Assembly (NCBI RefSeq): GCF_006538165.1
Contig: NZ_BDLU01000040.1
Location: 1 to 48,937 of the forward strand
Direction: 5' to 3'
DNA length: 48,937 nt
Origin: Komagataeibacter diospyri
Lineage (GTDB): Bacteria; Pseudomonadota; Alphaproteobacteria; Acetobacterales; Acetobacteraceae
Below, one piece after another: positions 41,652 to 48,937 of this stretch; positions within the stretch are counted from its first letter, which is position 1, and every line of letters starts with the position of its first letter. The notes beneath the pieces are model-generated. The model searched no databases and was not told the origin of the DNA. It saw nothing but the letters and a program-made list of their open reading frames with translations. The translations under genes and the position numbers were made by a program.

Positions 41652-42701
41652 ATGACTGACACACCAACCGACATATCCGCCACGGACGCGATCGAACTGC
41701 ACCGCACGCTGCTGACCATCGATACCCATGTGGACATCCCCTGGCCGGACCGGGATGATTTCGCCACGGGTGCACCGTCGCGACGGGTGGACCTGCCACG
41801 CATGCGCGCAGGCGGCCTGCGGGCGGCCTGTCTTGTCGCCTATGTAGGACAGGGCGCACGTGACGTGACGGGGCATGAGGCGGCCTCCACCCGGGCAGAA
41901 GCGATGCTGCGCGTAATCGGGCAGACCGGCCAGATTCCGGGCGTGCGGGTATGCGATACGGCGGCAGCAGTGCGCGCCACTTATGACGCAGGGGAAATCG
42001 CCATCATCCCCGCCGTGGAAAACGGTTATGCGATTGGCGAGGAGCTGTCGCTTATCGCGCGTTTCCGTGCCTTGGGCGCGCGTTACATGACGCTGACGCA
42101 TAACGGGCACAACCAGCTGGCCGACTCGGCTCGGCCCATGCATCACCTTGATGATCCCGAAACGCTGCATGGCGGGCTGTCCGGCCTTGGCCGGGATGCG
42201 GTGGCCGAGATGAACCGCGCGGGCATGCTGGTTGATGTATCGCACACGTCACGCGACACCATGATGCAGGCGGTCGATCTGTCCCGCGCGCCGGTCTTCG
42301 CCAGCCATTCCTGTGTGCGCGCCCTGTGCGATCACCCGCGCAACCTTGATGATGGACAGCTTGATGCGCTGAAGGCCTGTGGCGGTGTCATCCACATTAC
42401 CGCCATGGATGCCTTCCTGCGCCCGCGTGACGTGCGCGACATACGCCCGGTCACGGTGGCGGACTTCGTGGACCATATCGATTACGCGGTGCAGCGAATC
42501 GGGATCAAGCATGTTGGCATTTCGTCCGACTTCGATGGCGGAGGCGGCATACGCGGCTGGGCCGATGCATCGGAATCGCCCAATCTTACGGCAGAACTGC
42601 TGCGCCGTGGCTATGACCGCAGCCAGATCGCGGCCCTGTGGGGAGAAAATTTCCTGCGTATCCTGAAGCAGGCGGAAGAGGTCGCCAGCACGATCGCGTG
42701 A
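41652..42701 (+). CDS. Membrane dipeptidase (peptidase family M19)
   Basis: The ATG at 41652 (MTDTPTDIS) follows ggaggcccc; about 349 residues. The zinc site HxD is DTHVDIPW, with bridging Glu in AVENGYAIG, His in DVSHTSRDT and ASHSCVRAL, and Asp in ISSDFDGGGG, all as in renal dipeptidase-type M19 enzymes. No signal peptide, so it is cytoplasmic and probably cleaves dipeptides, including D-containing ones. ahcY follows after 80 bp. Confidence 0.92.
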   Translation: MTDTPTDISATDAIELHRTLLTIDTHVDIPWPDRDDFATGAPSRRVDLPRMRAGGLRAACLVAYVGQGARDVTGHEAASTRAEAMLRVIGQTGQIPGVRVCDTAAAVRATYDAGEIAIIPAVENGYAIGEELSLIARFRALGARYMTLTHNGHNQLADSARPMHHLDDPETLHGGLSGLGRDAVAEMNRAGMLVDVSHTSRDTMMQAVDLSRAPVFASHSCVRALCDHPRNLDDGQLDALKACGGVIHITAMDAFLRPRDVRDIRPVTVADFVDHIDYAVQRIGIKHVGISSDFDGGGGIRGWADASESPNLTAELLRRGYDRSQIAALWGENFLRILKQAEEVASTIA

Positions 42702-42710
42702 ATATGGAAT

Positions 42711-42777
42711 CCCGCGCGCTCTGGATCACGCGGGCCCAACGGGGTATATCCTGTGCCGCATTGACGAATACAGGATA
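42711..42777 (+). promoter_or_regulatory. Leader with two hairpins, the second covering the ahcY ribosome binding site
   Basis: CCCGCG (42711-42716) pairs with CGCGGG (42729-42734), without a T-tract. Then TATCCTGT (42747-42754) pairs perfectly with ACAGGATA (42770-42777), whose caggata is the ahcY ribosome binding site just before ATG 42782. The fold would hide the site, pointing to control of translation. Confidence 0.5.
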
Positions 42778-42781
42778 AGAA

Positions 42782-44080
42782 ATGACCACCAGCACCGACT
42801 ACAAGGTCAAGGACATCTCGCTTGCCGAGTGGGGCCGCAAGGAAATCTCGATCGCGGAAGGCGAAATGCCGGGGCTTATGGCGCTCCGTGAGGAATATGG
42901 CGCGTCCAAGCCGCTGAAGGGCGCCCGTATCGCCGGCTGCCTGCATATGACGATCCAGACCGCCGTGCTGATCGAGACCCTGACGGCGCTTGGCGCCACG
43001 GTGCGCTGGTCCTCGTGCAACATCTTCTCGACACAGGACCAGGCGGCTGCCGCCATCGCCGCGACTGGCGTGCCCGTGTTCGCGTGGAAGGGTCTGACCG
43101 AGGATGAGTTCTGGTGGTGCATCGAGCAGACCATCAAGGGGCCTGACGGCTGGACGCCGAACATGATCCTCGACGACGGCGGGGACCTGACGACGCTGAT
43201 GCACGAGAAGTATCCCGACATGCTCAATGACGTGCGGGGCGTCTCTGAAGAGACCACGACCGGCGTGCATCGTCTGTGGGACATGGCCAGGAAGGGCCTG
43301 CTGAAGGTTCCGGCCATCAACGTCAACGACAGCGTCACGAAGTCGAAGTTCGACAATCTGTATGGCTGCCGTGAAAGCCTGGTGGACGCGATCCGCCGTG
43401 GCACGGACGTGATGATGGCGGGCAAGGTTGCCGTGGTTGCCGGTTATGGCGACGTGGGCAAGGGTTCGGCCGCATCCCTGCGCAACGCGGGCTGCCGCGT
43501 GCTGGTGACCGAAGTCGACCCCATCTGCGCGCTGCAGGCCGCGATGGAAGGCTATGAGGTCGTGACGATGGAAGATGCTGCGCCGCGCGGCGATATCTTC
43601 GTCACCGCGACCGGCAACGAGGGCGTCATCACCATCGAGCACATGCGCGAGATGAAGAACCGTGCCATCGTGTGCAACATCGGGCATTTCGATTCCGAAA
43701 TCCAGATCAACGCGCTGCGCAACTACAAGTGGGACAACATCAAGCCGCAGGTGGACGAGGTCATCTTCCCTGACGGCAAGCGCCTGATCGTCCTGTCCGA
43801 AGGGCGCCTTGTAAACCTGGGCAACGCGACGGGCCACCCGTCCTTCGTCATGTCCGCATCGTTCACCAACCAGACGCTGGCGCAGATCGACCTGTGGCAG
43901 GCACCGGCGGGCAAGTACGAGAACAAGGTCTATACCCTGCCCAAGCACCTGGATGAGAAGGTAGCCTTCCTCCACCTCGCAAAAGTGGGTGCGAAGCTGT
44001 CGAAGCTGTCGCAGACGCAGGCGGATTACATTGGCGTGCCGGTCAATGGCCCGTTCAAGAATGACCTGTATCGTTACTAA
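42782..44080 (+). CDS. ahcY: S-adenosylhomocysteine hydrolase
   Basis: The 432-residue protein carries the family signatures: [34 protein letters not shown] (substrate Lys/Asp), and the NAD site [20 protein letters not shown]. The C-terminus KNDLYRY contributes to the neighbouring subunit's NAD site. It splits S-adenosylhomocysteine into adenosine and homocysteine, relieving product inhibition of methyltransferases. The codon choice is more G/C-restricted than in neighbours, as in highly expressed genes. The hairpin over its ribosome binding site suggests control by product or temperature. Confidence 0.97.
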   Translation: MTTSTDYKVKDISLAEWGRKEISIAEGEMPGLMALREEYGASKPLKGARIAGCLHMTIQTAVLIETLTALGATVRWSSCNIFSTQDQAAAAIAATGVPVFAWKGLTEDEFWWCIEQTIKGPDGWTPNMILDDGGDLTTLMHEKYPDMLNDVRGVSEETTTGVHRLWDMARKGLLKVPAINVNDSVTKSKFDNLYGCRESLVDAIRRGTDVMMAGKVAVVAGYGDVGKGSAASLRNAGCRVLVTEVDPICALQAAMEGYEVVTMEDAAPRGDIFVTATGNEGVITIEHMREMKNRAIVCNIGHFDSEIQINALRNYKWDNIKPQVDEVIFPDGKRLIVLSEGRLVNLGNATGHPSFVMSASFTNQTLAQIDLWQAPAGKYENKVYTLPKHLDEKVAFLHLAKVGAKLSKLSQTQADYIGVPVNGPFKNDLYRY

Positions 44081-44111
44081 GTGCTGCAAACGTCCCTAAC
44101 ATATGCGTGAC

Positions 44112-44133
44112 TGGTCCGGCATCCGCCGGACCA
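44112..44133 (+). terminator. Hairpin between ahcY and the DUF3597 gene
   Basis: TGGTCCGGC pairs perfectly with GCCGGACCA (9 bp, loop ATCC). There is no T-run, so it may stabilise an RNA end or weaken read-through rather than terminate. Confidence 0.4.
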
Positions 44134-44157
44134 CATCATGTGATGGAGAAAGAGAAC

Positions 44158-44556
44158 ATGAGCATTTTCGGTTCAATCCTGTCCAAGATCTTCGGAAACC
44201 ACACAGCTGCTGCCGCTACGCCGGATGCCGCAACCACTGCTGCACCTGCAGCAGCGGCAACACCTGCAGCAGCTGCGGCTCCCACCGCCCCGGCACAGCC
44301 GGTTGACGTGGACGCGGTGCTGAGCGCGCTGGCTGCCAAGAACCCTGAAAAGCTGAACTGGCAGACCTCCATCGTGGACCTGCTGAAGCTGCTGGGTCTG
44401 GACAGCTCGCTTTCCGCGCGCAAGGAACTGGCGACGGAACTGCACTACACCGGTGACATGAACGATTCTGCTTCCATGAACGTCTGGCTGATCAAGCAGG
44501 TCATGCAGAAGCTGGCCGCAAATGGTGGCAAGGTCTCCCCTGACCTGATGAAGTAA
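44158..44556 (+). CDS. DUF3597-domain protein
   Basis: The ATG at 44158 (MSIFGSILSKIF) follows ggagaaagag. The 132-residue protein has a short N-terminal helix, an Ala/Pro/Thr linker of about 35 residues, and a C-terminal domain (VDVDAVLSALAAKN...LNWQTSIVDLLKLLGLDSS...) that matches DUF3597, a small helical fold of unknown role. Some genomes annotate such proteins as LysM-like in context, but there is no LysM here. Close behind ahcY (77 bp). Confidence 0.85.
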   Translation: MSIFGSILSKIFGNHTAAAATPDAATTAAPAAAATPAAAAAPTAPAQPVDVDAVLSALAAKNPEKLNWQTSIVDLLKLLGLDSSLSARKELATELHYTGDMNDSASMNVWLIKQVMQKLAANGGKVSPDLMK

Positions 44557-44567
44557 TACGCCGCTGG

Positions 44568-44613
44568 CGAAACGGGCGGGCGTGTGGCCACTGGCCACCG
44601 GCCGCCCGTTTCG
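44568..44613 (+). terminator. Long hairpin terminator after the DUF3597 gene
   Basis: CGAAACGGGCGG (44568-44579) pairs with CCGCCCGTTTCG (44602-44613). An inner GTGGCC/GGCCAC pair extends the stem. No clear T-run follows, so termination efficiency is uncertain. Confidence 0.6.
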
Positions 44614-44675
44614 TATCAGCTACGGACAGGGCCACCAGAACCAGCCAGACCGGCAGCATGACGGAGGGATACGCG

Positions 44676-45737
44676 ATGGAAAACGTCCCCGACTTCCCCA
44701 TGATGGACAACGCCACCGGGCTGTCTGTTGACATGTTATCCGCGTCTTCTGTGTCCAATGGTCTTGTATGGGCCATTGCCTGCCAGCCGGGTCAGAAGCC
44801 CGAGCGTCTGACGGATGAACAGATTGTCCGCGCGCTGGAAGGCAGCCCCCCCAGTGAGCCAGCCACGTGGGTCTGGCTGCATTACGATATTGTTCACACT
44901 GCCAGCCGTGCCCATATCCAGGCCATTCCATGCCTGTCCGAAGAAGTGCGCCTTGCTTTGGGCAGCACGGACCGGGGCACCAATGTCGAAGCGGAAGGGA
45001 ACATCGTCTATGGCGCCCTGCCCGGCTTTGACGACGCCATGTCGGAAGACGACAAGAATCTGTCTGCATGGCGTTTTGCGGTCCTGCCCGACCTGCTGAT
45101 TACCACACGCCGACAGCCGGTTCCGGCTCTGGGGGTGATTTACCGGGCCATGCAGCGGGCTTCTTACGACTCCCCTGCCGAGGTGGTGGATCATACCCTG
45201 CTGGAATTTGCCGATACCGTACGGCGCAATATCGCCATGCTGGATGACCAGCTGGACCGGGCCGAGGACCTGCTGCTGACGCTGGACCAGCACACTGATT
45301 TTGGTCGCATAAGCGGGCTGATCGGGCGTGTGCGCCGCCGTTCAACCGAACTGCGCCGCGTGATCTCGCCCGTGGACCGTATTTTCCATAACGAGGATCT
45401 GGAACTGCCCGAATGGGCGGAAGATGACATCCGCGACCGTTCGCAGCGACAGATCCATGCGGCCCTTGATGACCTGCTGGCCCTGCAGGATCGTGCACGA
45501 TCGCTGCAGGACGAACTGGCGTCCGGTCAGGCGGAAGAAACCAACCGCCGCCTATATACCGTGTCCATCGTGACGACACTCATGCTGCCCGCAACCTTTG
45601 TGACGGGCTTTTTCGGCATGAATACTGGCGGCATGTTTCTGGCCACCGGCACACTGGGAACCGTGGAAGCCGGCGGGATCTGCTTCGTGTTCATGATGAT
45701 TACATGGCTGCTGCTCAAGATCATGAAACTGCTATAG
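44676..45737 (+). CDS. CorA/ZntB-family divalent cation transporter
   Basis: The ATG at 44676 (MENVPDF) follows acggaggga; about 353 residues. Large cytoplasmic part with long helices (DHTLLEFADTVRRNIAMLDDQLDRAEDLLL), then two C-terminal membrane segments with the signature GFFGMNTGG between. This plan matches the ZntB branch, zinc exporters or importers, though many CorA-type proteins move Mg. A terminator-type hairpin lies upstream, so it has its own promoter. Downstream, GC drops as the exopolysaccharide region begins. Confidence 0.9.
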   Translation: MENVPDFPMMDNATGLSVDMLSASSVSNGLVWAIACQPGQKPERLTDEQIVRALEGSPPSEPATWVWLHYDIVHTASRAHIQAIPCLSEEVRLALGSTDRGTNVEAEGNIVYGALPGFDDAMSEDDKNLSAWRFAVLPDLLITTRRQPVPALGVIYRAMQRASYDSPAEVVDHTLLEFADTVRRNIAMLDDQLDRAEDLLLTLDQHTDFGRISGLIGRVRRRSTELRRVISPVDRIFHNEDLELPEWAEDDIRDRSQRQIHAALDDLLALQDRARSLQDELASGQAEETNRRLYTVSIVTTLMLPATFVTGFFGMNTGGMFLATGTLGTVEAGGICFVFMMITWLLLKIMKLL

Positions 45738-45972
45738 GCTCGCCTGTTTCAGAAAATTGCCGGACAGACAGGGCACATGCTTCAGATTTTTTCAGGATTG
45801 TTTTGCATGATGGGTACTGGCGCTATCCAGCCGGATCAATGCTGACGGCAGGCCATGCAGGCAGGGCGAAAGCATATGCCTGTATATTGCCATAGACAGA
45901 CATATATTGTATAATTTTCAGCTTTTCAAATCTCCCCATACGTTCAGGATCATAGGGAAACCGGCAACTATT

Positions 45973-46995
45973 ATGAAATGTCTTGTTACAGGTGGGGCAG
46001 GTTATGTGGGTAGCCATGTTGTAATAAGCCTGCTGGATGCCGGACATGACGTCGTTATTCTGGATAACCTGAGCACGGGTCATATTGCCGCCATTCCTGA
46101 AGGGGTTCGCTTCTGGAATGTCGATCTGGAAGACGCGCAGGCGACATATGACGCTGTGGCACGGGAAAACTGGGATGTCGTATTCCATTTTGCCGCCCTT
46201 TCATCGGTAGGGCATTCCATTTCCGAGCCGTTCCACTACCTGCGGCACAATACCATGAACTCCCTTAACCTGATCGAGGCATGCACATTCCATAATGTAA
46301 GGCGCTTTGTTTTTTCCTCCACTGCGGCATTGTTCGGTGATGAAAGCGATTTACCCCAGATTACGGATGATGCACTGGTCAATCCGACATCTCCCTATGG
46401 TGATAGTAAATTTTTCATTGAACGTGCATTACTGTGGGCGGATCGCATTTATGGCATGCGCAGTGCCTGCCTGAGATATTTCAATGCTGCTGGCGCTGAT
46501 CCCAGGGGACGGTTGGGAGAAGACCATCGACCGGAAACCCACCTGATCCCCCTTGCCATTGATACAGCTCTGGGTGTGCGTCCCTGCCTGAAAATATTTG
46601 GCAATAATTACGACACACGGGATGGTACATGCATTCGCGATTACATCCATGTAACCGATCTGGCAGATGCGCATATCCGTGTTATTGATCAACTGGATGA
46701 AAGGTCGGTTTCGTATAATCTGGGCAACGGTCTGGGATTTACCAACCTTGAAGTCATCCAGAGCGTAGAACGCGTAAGCGGACAGAAAGTGTCATGGGAA
46801 TGGGCCCCGCCCCGTTCGGGAGATCCAGCCATCCTGGTGGCTGATTCATCACGGATGCGCAGTGAAACCGGATGGAACCCCAAATACCATAGTATCGATG
46901 CAATTGTAGAAACCGCCCTGCAGTGGCGCAAACGGCACCCGCATGGGTATGATGATTATAATAGCCGGTCGGTCCTGCCGGAATTATGGTCCTGA
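45973..46995 (+). CDS. galE: UDP-glucose 4-epimerase
   Basis: The frame opens at 45907 but MKCLVTGGAGYVGSHV at 45973 is the natural start; 340 residues. NAD site TGGAGYVGSH, catalytic Ser and Tyr in SSTAALFG and SPYGDSK, plus RYFNAAGADPRGRLGE and RDGTCIRDYIHV. It interconverts UDP-glucose and UDP-galactose. Base composition is visibly lower in GC than the genes before 45.7 kb, as for wza-type gene downstream, marking an exopolysaccharide region. Confidence 0.94.
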   Translation: MKCLVTGGAGYVGSHVVISLLDAGHDVVILDNLSTGHIAAIPEGVRFWNVDLEDAQATYDAVARENWDVVFHFAALSSVGHSISEPFHYLRHNTMNSLNLIEACTFHNVRRFVFSSTAALFGDESDLPQITDDALVNPTSPYGDSKFFIERALLWADRIYGMRSACLRYFNAAGADPRGRLGEDHRPETHLIPLAIDTALGVRPCLKIFGNNYDTRDGTCIRDYIHVTDLADAHIRVIDQLDERSVSYNLGNGLGFTNLEVIQSVERVSGQKVSWEWAPPRSGDPAILVADSSRMRSETGWNPKYHSIDAIVETALQWRKRHPHGYDDYNSRSVLPELWS

Positions 46996-47382
46996 AAAAA
47001 CTGATGACACTCCACCCTCACGATGCCGTCTGCTGTCCATAAAGATGCTAATTGAATGTCTGCATTTTTTGCCGCAGGACCAAAAACCAGACCGTCCCGA
47101 CAGGAGCGCCTGCAACGGTCACGACATTCCTTCAGAACGGTCAGGGACAGCCACCACCAGCCGGGCATCAAGGATAAAAATTGCTTTTTACGGCAGTTTT
47201 CAGCCATTTTCAGGGTGAAGCCTCTCACGTCATGAATTAACATAGCCAGCTAAAATACGACGTGATAAAAAGTTTCCGCATAGATATTGACAGGCCACGT
47301 CCACACAACATGCCGTAGACATGGGAATACGTCCTTAAACCTGTTTGCTACCTTCACTATAACCTCCAGTCGCGGTGCTACA
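46996..47382. other. Intergenic region between galE and the export lipoprotein gene
   Basis: About 390 bp, lower in GC. I see no real gene; short frames on both strands lack start signals. It probably holds the promoter of the export gene (AT-rich gaattaacatagc to aaaatacgacg near 47230-47265), without boxes I would defend. Confidence 0.4.
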
Positions 47383-48615
47383 TTGACCAATTTCTGCTTT
47401 CCGAAAAATTTGGGTTCAATTCTACAGCGTGGTCGAAAAGGTCAGCATCTTGCTGTGATCGGTGGCACACTCCTGTTACTGGCTGGCTGCAATTCCCTGC
47501 CAGATAGCGGACCAACGGAAGCGCAGGTCAACCACGCCCAGCGTGACCCGAAACGCAATGCGGTCGGGTATGCTATTGTCCAGGTCAGCCCGGACCTCAT
47601 TTCCCTTCTGGAAAGTGAGGCGCCACCCCTGTTCAGCAGTCTGGACCAGAATAATACGCCTGTTAATTACACCCATAACGATACGGTTGGCCCGGGCGAT
47701 ATCCTGCAGGTTTCGATATACGAGGTCGGGAGTTCCCTGTTCAGTCTCAGCAGCGTGAATATGGCCGCCTCGACAAATGCGGCCGGTGGTGCAAGTACGA
47801 TACCGAGTACGTCTTCGGGTTCCAACCTGCCCCCACTTAGCGTTGATGCCAGCGGCAATATCCGGGTGCCTTTTGTGGGCGAAATCCATGTGGCTGGCAT
47901 GACCACCATTCAGGTGGCGGAAGCAATCAGGGCACGACTGAAGCAGAAATCCCTCTCGCCGCAGGTTCTGGTGCGGATTATGGCGGATATCGCCAATTCA
48001 GTCATGGTTTATGGTGGTGTACGACGGCCCAGCCGTGTCCCCCTGACACCAAATCGGGAACATATCCTGGATGTCATCGCTCTGGCCGGTGGCGCGGATC
48101 ACCCCAACCAGCCGGATGAAGATTATGTCGTGCGCCTGACGCGCAACGGCAAGATCGCTGAACTGCCGCTCAAGACAATTGAAAATACGCCGGCGCAGAA
48201 TATCCTGATGCAGCCTGGCGATCGGGTACAGTTAACCTTCAAACCACGCAGTTATTCGGTTTTTGGCGCAAGTGGTCGGGTAACCCAGACCCAGTTCACG
48301 ACCCCGACCCTGACCATGGCCGAAGCCATTTCACGTAATGGTGGCCCGATTGATTCCCGTGCGGACCCCAATGCGGTGTATCTGTTCCGCTTTGAAAATG
48401 CAGACATCGTCCGCCGCCTTGGCATGCCGATTGCTGATAGCGCGACAACGGCACCTGTGGTTTATCAGTTGGATATGATGAACCCCAGCAGCTATTTCCT
48501 TGCGGAACGTTTCATGATGCGGGATCACGATCTTATCTATATTGCCAATGCATCAAGTAACAGATTCTATAAATTCTTCAGCTTGATTACTACTGTTATA
48601 TCCCCGATAGAATAA
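47383..48615 (+). CDS. Wza/GumB-type polysaccharide export lipoprotein
   Basis: The frame opens at ATG 47287, but TTG 47383 leaves a normal lipoprotein signal (basic QRGRKGQHL, core AVIGGTLLLL, lipobox AGC); the start is uncertain. Then comes the poly_export domain (VGPGDILQVSIYEVG...IRVPFVGEIHVAGMTTIQVAEAIRARL) and SLBB-type units (VMVYGGVRRPSRVPL, YSVFGASGRV...TMAEAISRNGGP). Such proteins form the outer-membrane exit channel for capsule or exopolysaccharide with a Wzc-type partner. At about 410 residues it has Wza length. The next genes of the cluster lie beyond the window. Confidence 0.88.
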   Translation: MTNFCFPKNLGSILQRGRKGQHLAVIGGTLLLLAGCNSLPDSGPTEAQVNHAQRDPKRNAVGYAIVQVSPDLISLLESEAPPLFSSLDQNNTPVNYTHNDTVGPGDILQVSIYEVGSSLFSLSSVNMAASTNAAGGASTIPSTSSGSNLPPLSVDASGNIRVPFVGEIHVAGMTTIQVAEAIRARLKQKSLSPQVLVRIMADIANSVMVYGGVRRPSRVPLTPNREHILDVIALAGGADHPNQPDEDYVVRLTRNGKIAELPLKTIENTPAQNILMQPGDRVQLTFKPRSYSVFGASGRVTQTQFTTPTLTMAEAISRNGGPIDSRADPNAVYLFRFENADIVRRLGMPIADSATTAPVVYQLDMMNPSSYFLAERFMMRDHDLIYIANASSNRFYKFFSLITTVISPIE

Positions 48616-48937
48616 CCAGGGAAAACGTTGGGAAATACCTTGTGGGATGTGAATTGGAAGGTTTCCACAGGCCGCGGCATTGCCCACAGGGTTGGCCGCA
48701 TCCGCCTCGACGCTTTACGGCCCAATGCAGCCAGAAATGGCTCGAACCACACTTCCAGACCCGATCGCCAGTTATCATTCATCGCCAGCCTTTCACTATA
48801 ACGGGCCTTTCATGAAACACTGATCGTAGCCAGCAGGAATCCCTGTCCCAAATTTTCTGCCAAAGTAGTGCTGGCATTCCGGCGTATTTTTGGTTAGATG
48901 GGTCTTTAATATTAAATCACATCTTGATGCAGGCTGC
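48616..48937. other. Region after the export gene: IS remnant and featureless end
   Basis: Apart from the transposase remnant at 48650-48782 I see nothing in the last 155 bases; no gene start or clear promoter. Confidence 0.4.
48650..48782 (-). pseudogene. Remnant of an IS701-type transposase N-terminus
   Basis: On the minus strand from ATG 48782 the frame reads WRSGLEVWFEPFLAALGRKASRRM, which matches the N-terminus of IS701-family transposases (L-x-x-W-L-x-P-F-L-x-x-L-G-x-K-x-R-R). After about 28 residues the likeness stops, so the rest is deleted or changed. No inverted repeats were defined. Confidence 0.6.

Noticed and set aside
42611..44089. A 492-residue minus-strand frame
   Set aside because: Antisense of ahcY with no family likeness; His/Arg/Gln-rich composition is typical of shadow frames.

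Overview
The window is about 62% GC and reads as the chromosome of an acetic acid bacterium (Acetobacteraceae, Alphaproteobacteria), most likely Komagataeibacter. The reasons are a paired PAS-GGDEF-EAL diguanylate cyclase/phosphodiesterase operon of the kind that controls cellulose synthesis in that genus, a GntP gluconate permease, protein sequences of acetic-acid-bacterial character, and the start of an exopolysaccharide export region. The genus call is an inference from recognition, not from a search.

Layout. 0-4 kb: the 3' end of an IS5-type transposase, then a minus-strand pqiABC-type lipid-transport operon. 4-5 kb: tRNA-Thr(CGT) followed by a very AT-rich orphan gene. 5-9.4 kb: gntP, a MarR regulator and a divergent FUSC/AaeB-type efflux protein with a promoter/operator between them. 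9.4-13 kb: an exported protein, then a split Rieske oxygenase locus: a GST-like protein and a Rieske [2Fe-2S] protein on the minus strand, divergent from an oxygenase subunit that has the mononuclear-iron site but no Rieske centre. A small Rmf/CrpP-like protein and a candidate sRNA follow. 13-18 kb: CLC transporter, alginate-export-type porin, glnK-amtB. 18-24.6 kb: GNAT acetyltransferase, TonB-dependent receptor, TetR regulator divergent from an orphan outer-membrane efflux channel, dksA, tRNA-Thr(GGT). 24.9-30.1 kb: a sugar-nucleotide block (hldE, AGE-family isomerase, ugd, UDP-glucuronate 4-epimerase-like) for heptose and uronic-acid precursors. 30.2-34.8 kb: a three-gene c-di-GMP operon. 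34.9-41.5 kb: acyltransferase, orphan substrate-binding protein, CbtA-like transporter under a cobalamin riboswitch, exported peroxiredoxin, lytic transglycosylase with SPOR domain, aldo/keto reductase. 41.6-45.7 kb: dipeptidase, ahcY with a hairpin over its ribosome binding site, DUF3597 protein, CorA/ZntB transporter. 45.9-48.9 kb: a lower-GC segment with galE and a Wza/GumB-type export lipoprotein, ending in a transposase remnant.

Themes. Surface polysaccharide is the main one: c-di-GMP control, nucleotide sugars, and outer-membrane export. The split oxygenase is the most unusual system: the two redox centres of one enzyme family sit on separate proteins, with a GST-like partner, an arrangement that recalls the NdmC/NdmD/NdmE caffeine N7-demethylase. 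A family of about eight composite palindromic repeats sits at gene 3' ends throughout the window; its best copy can fold as a closing stem around two hairpins and probably acts as a bidirectional terminator.
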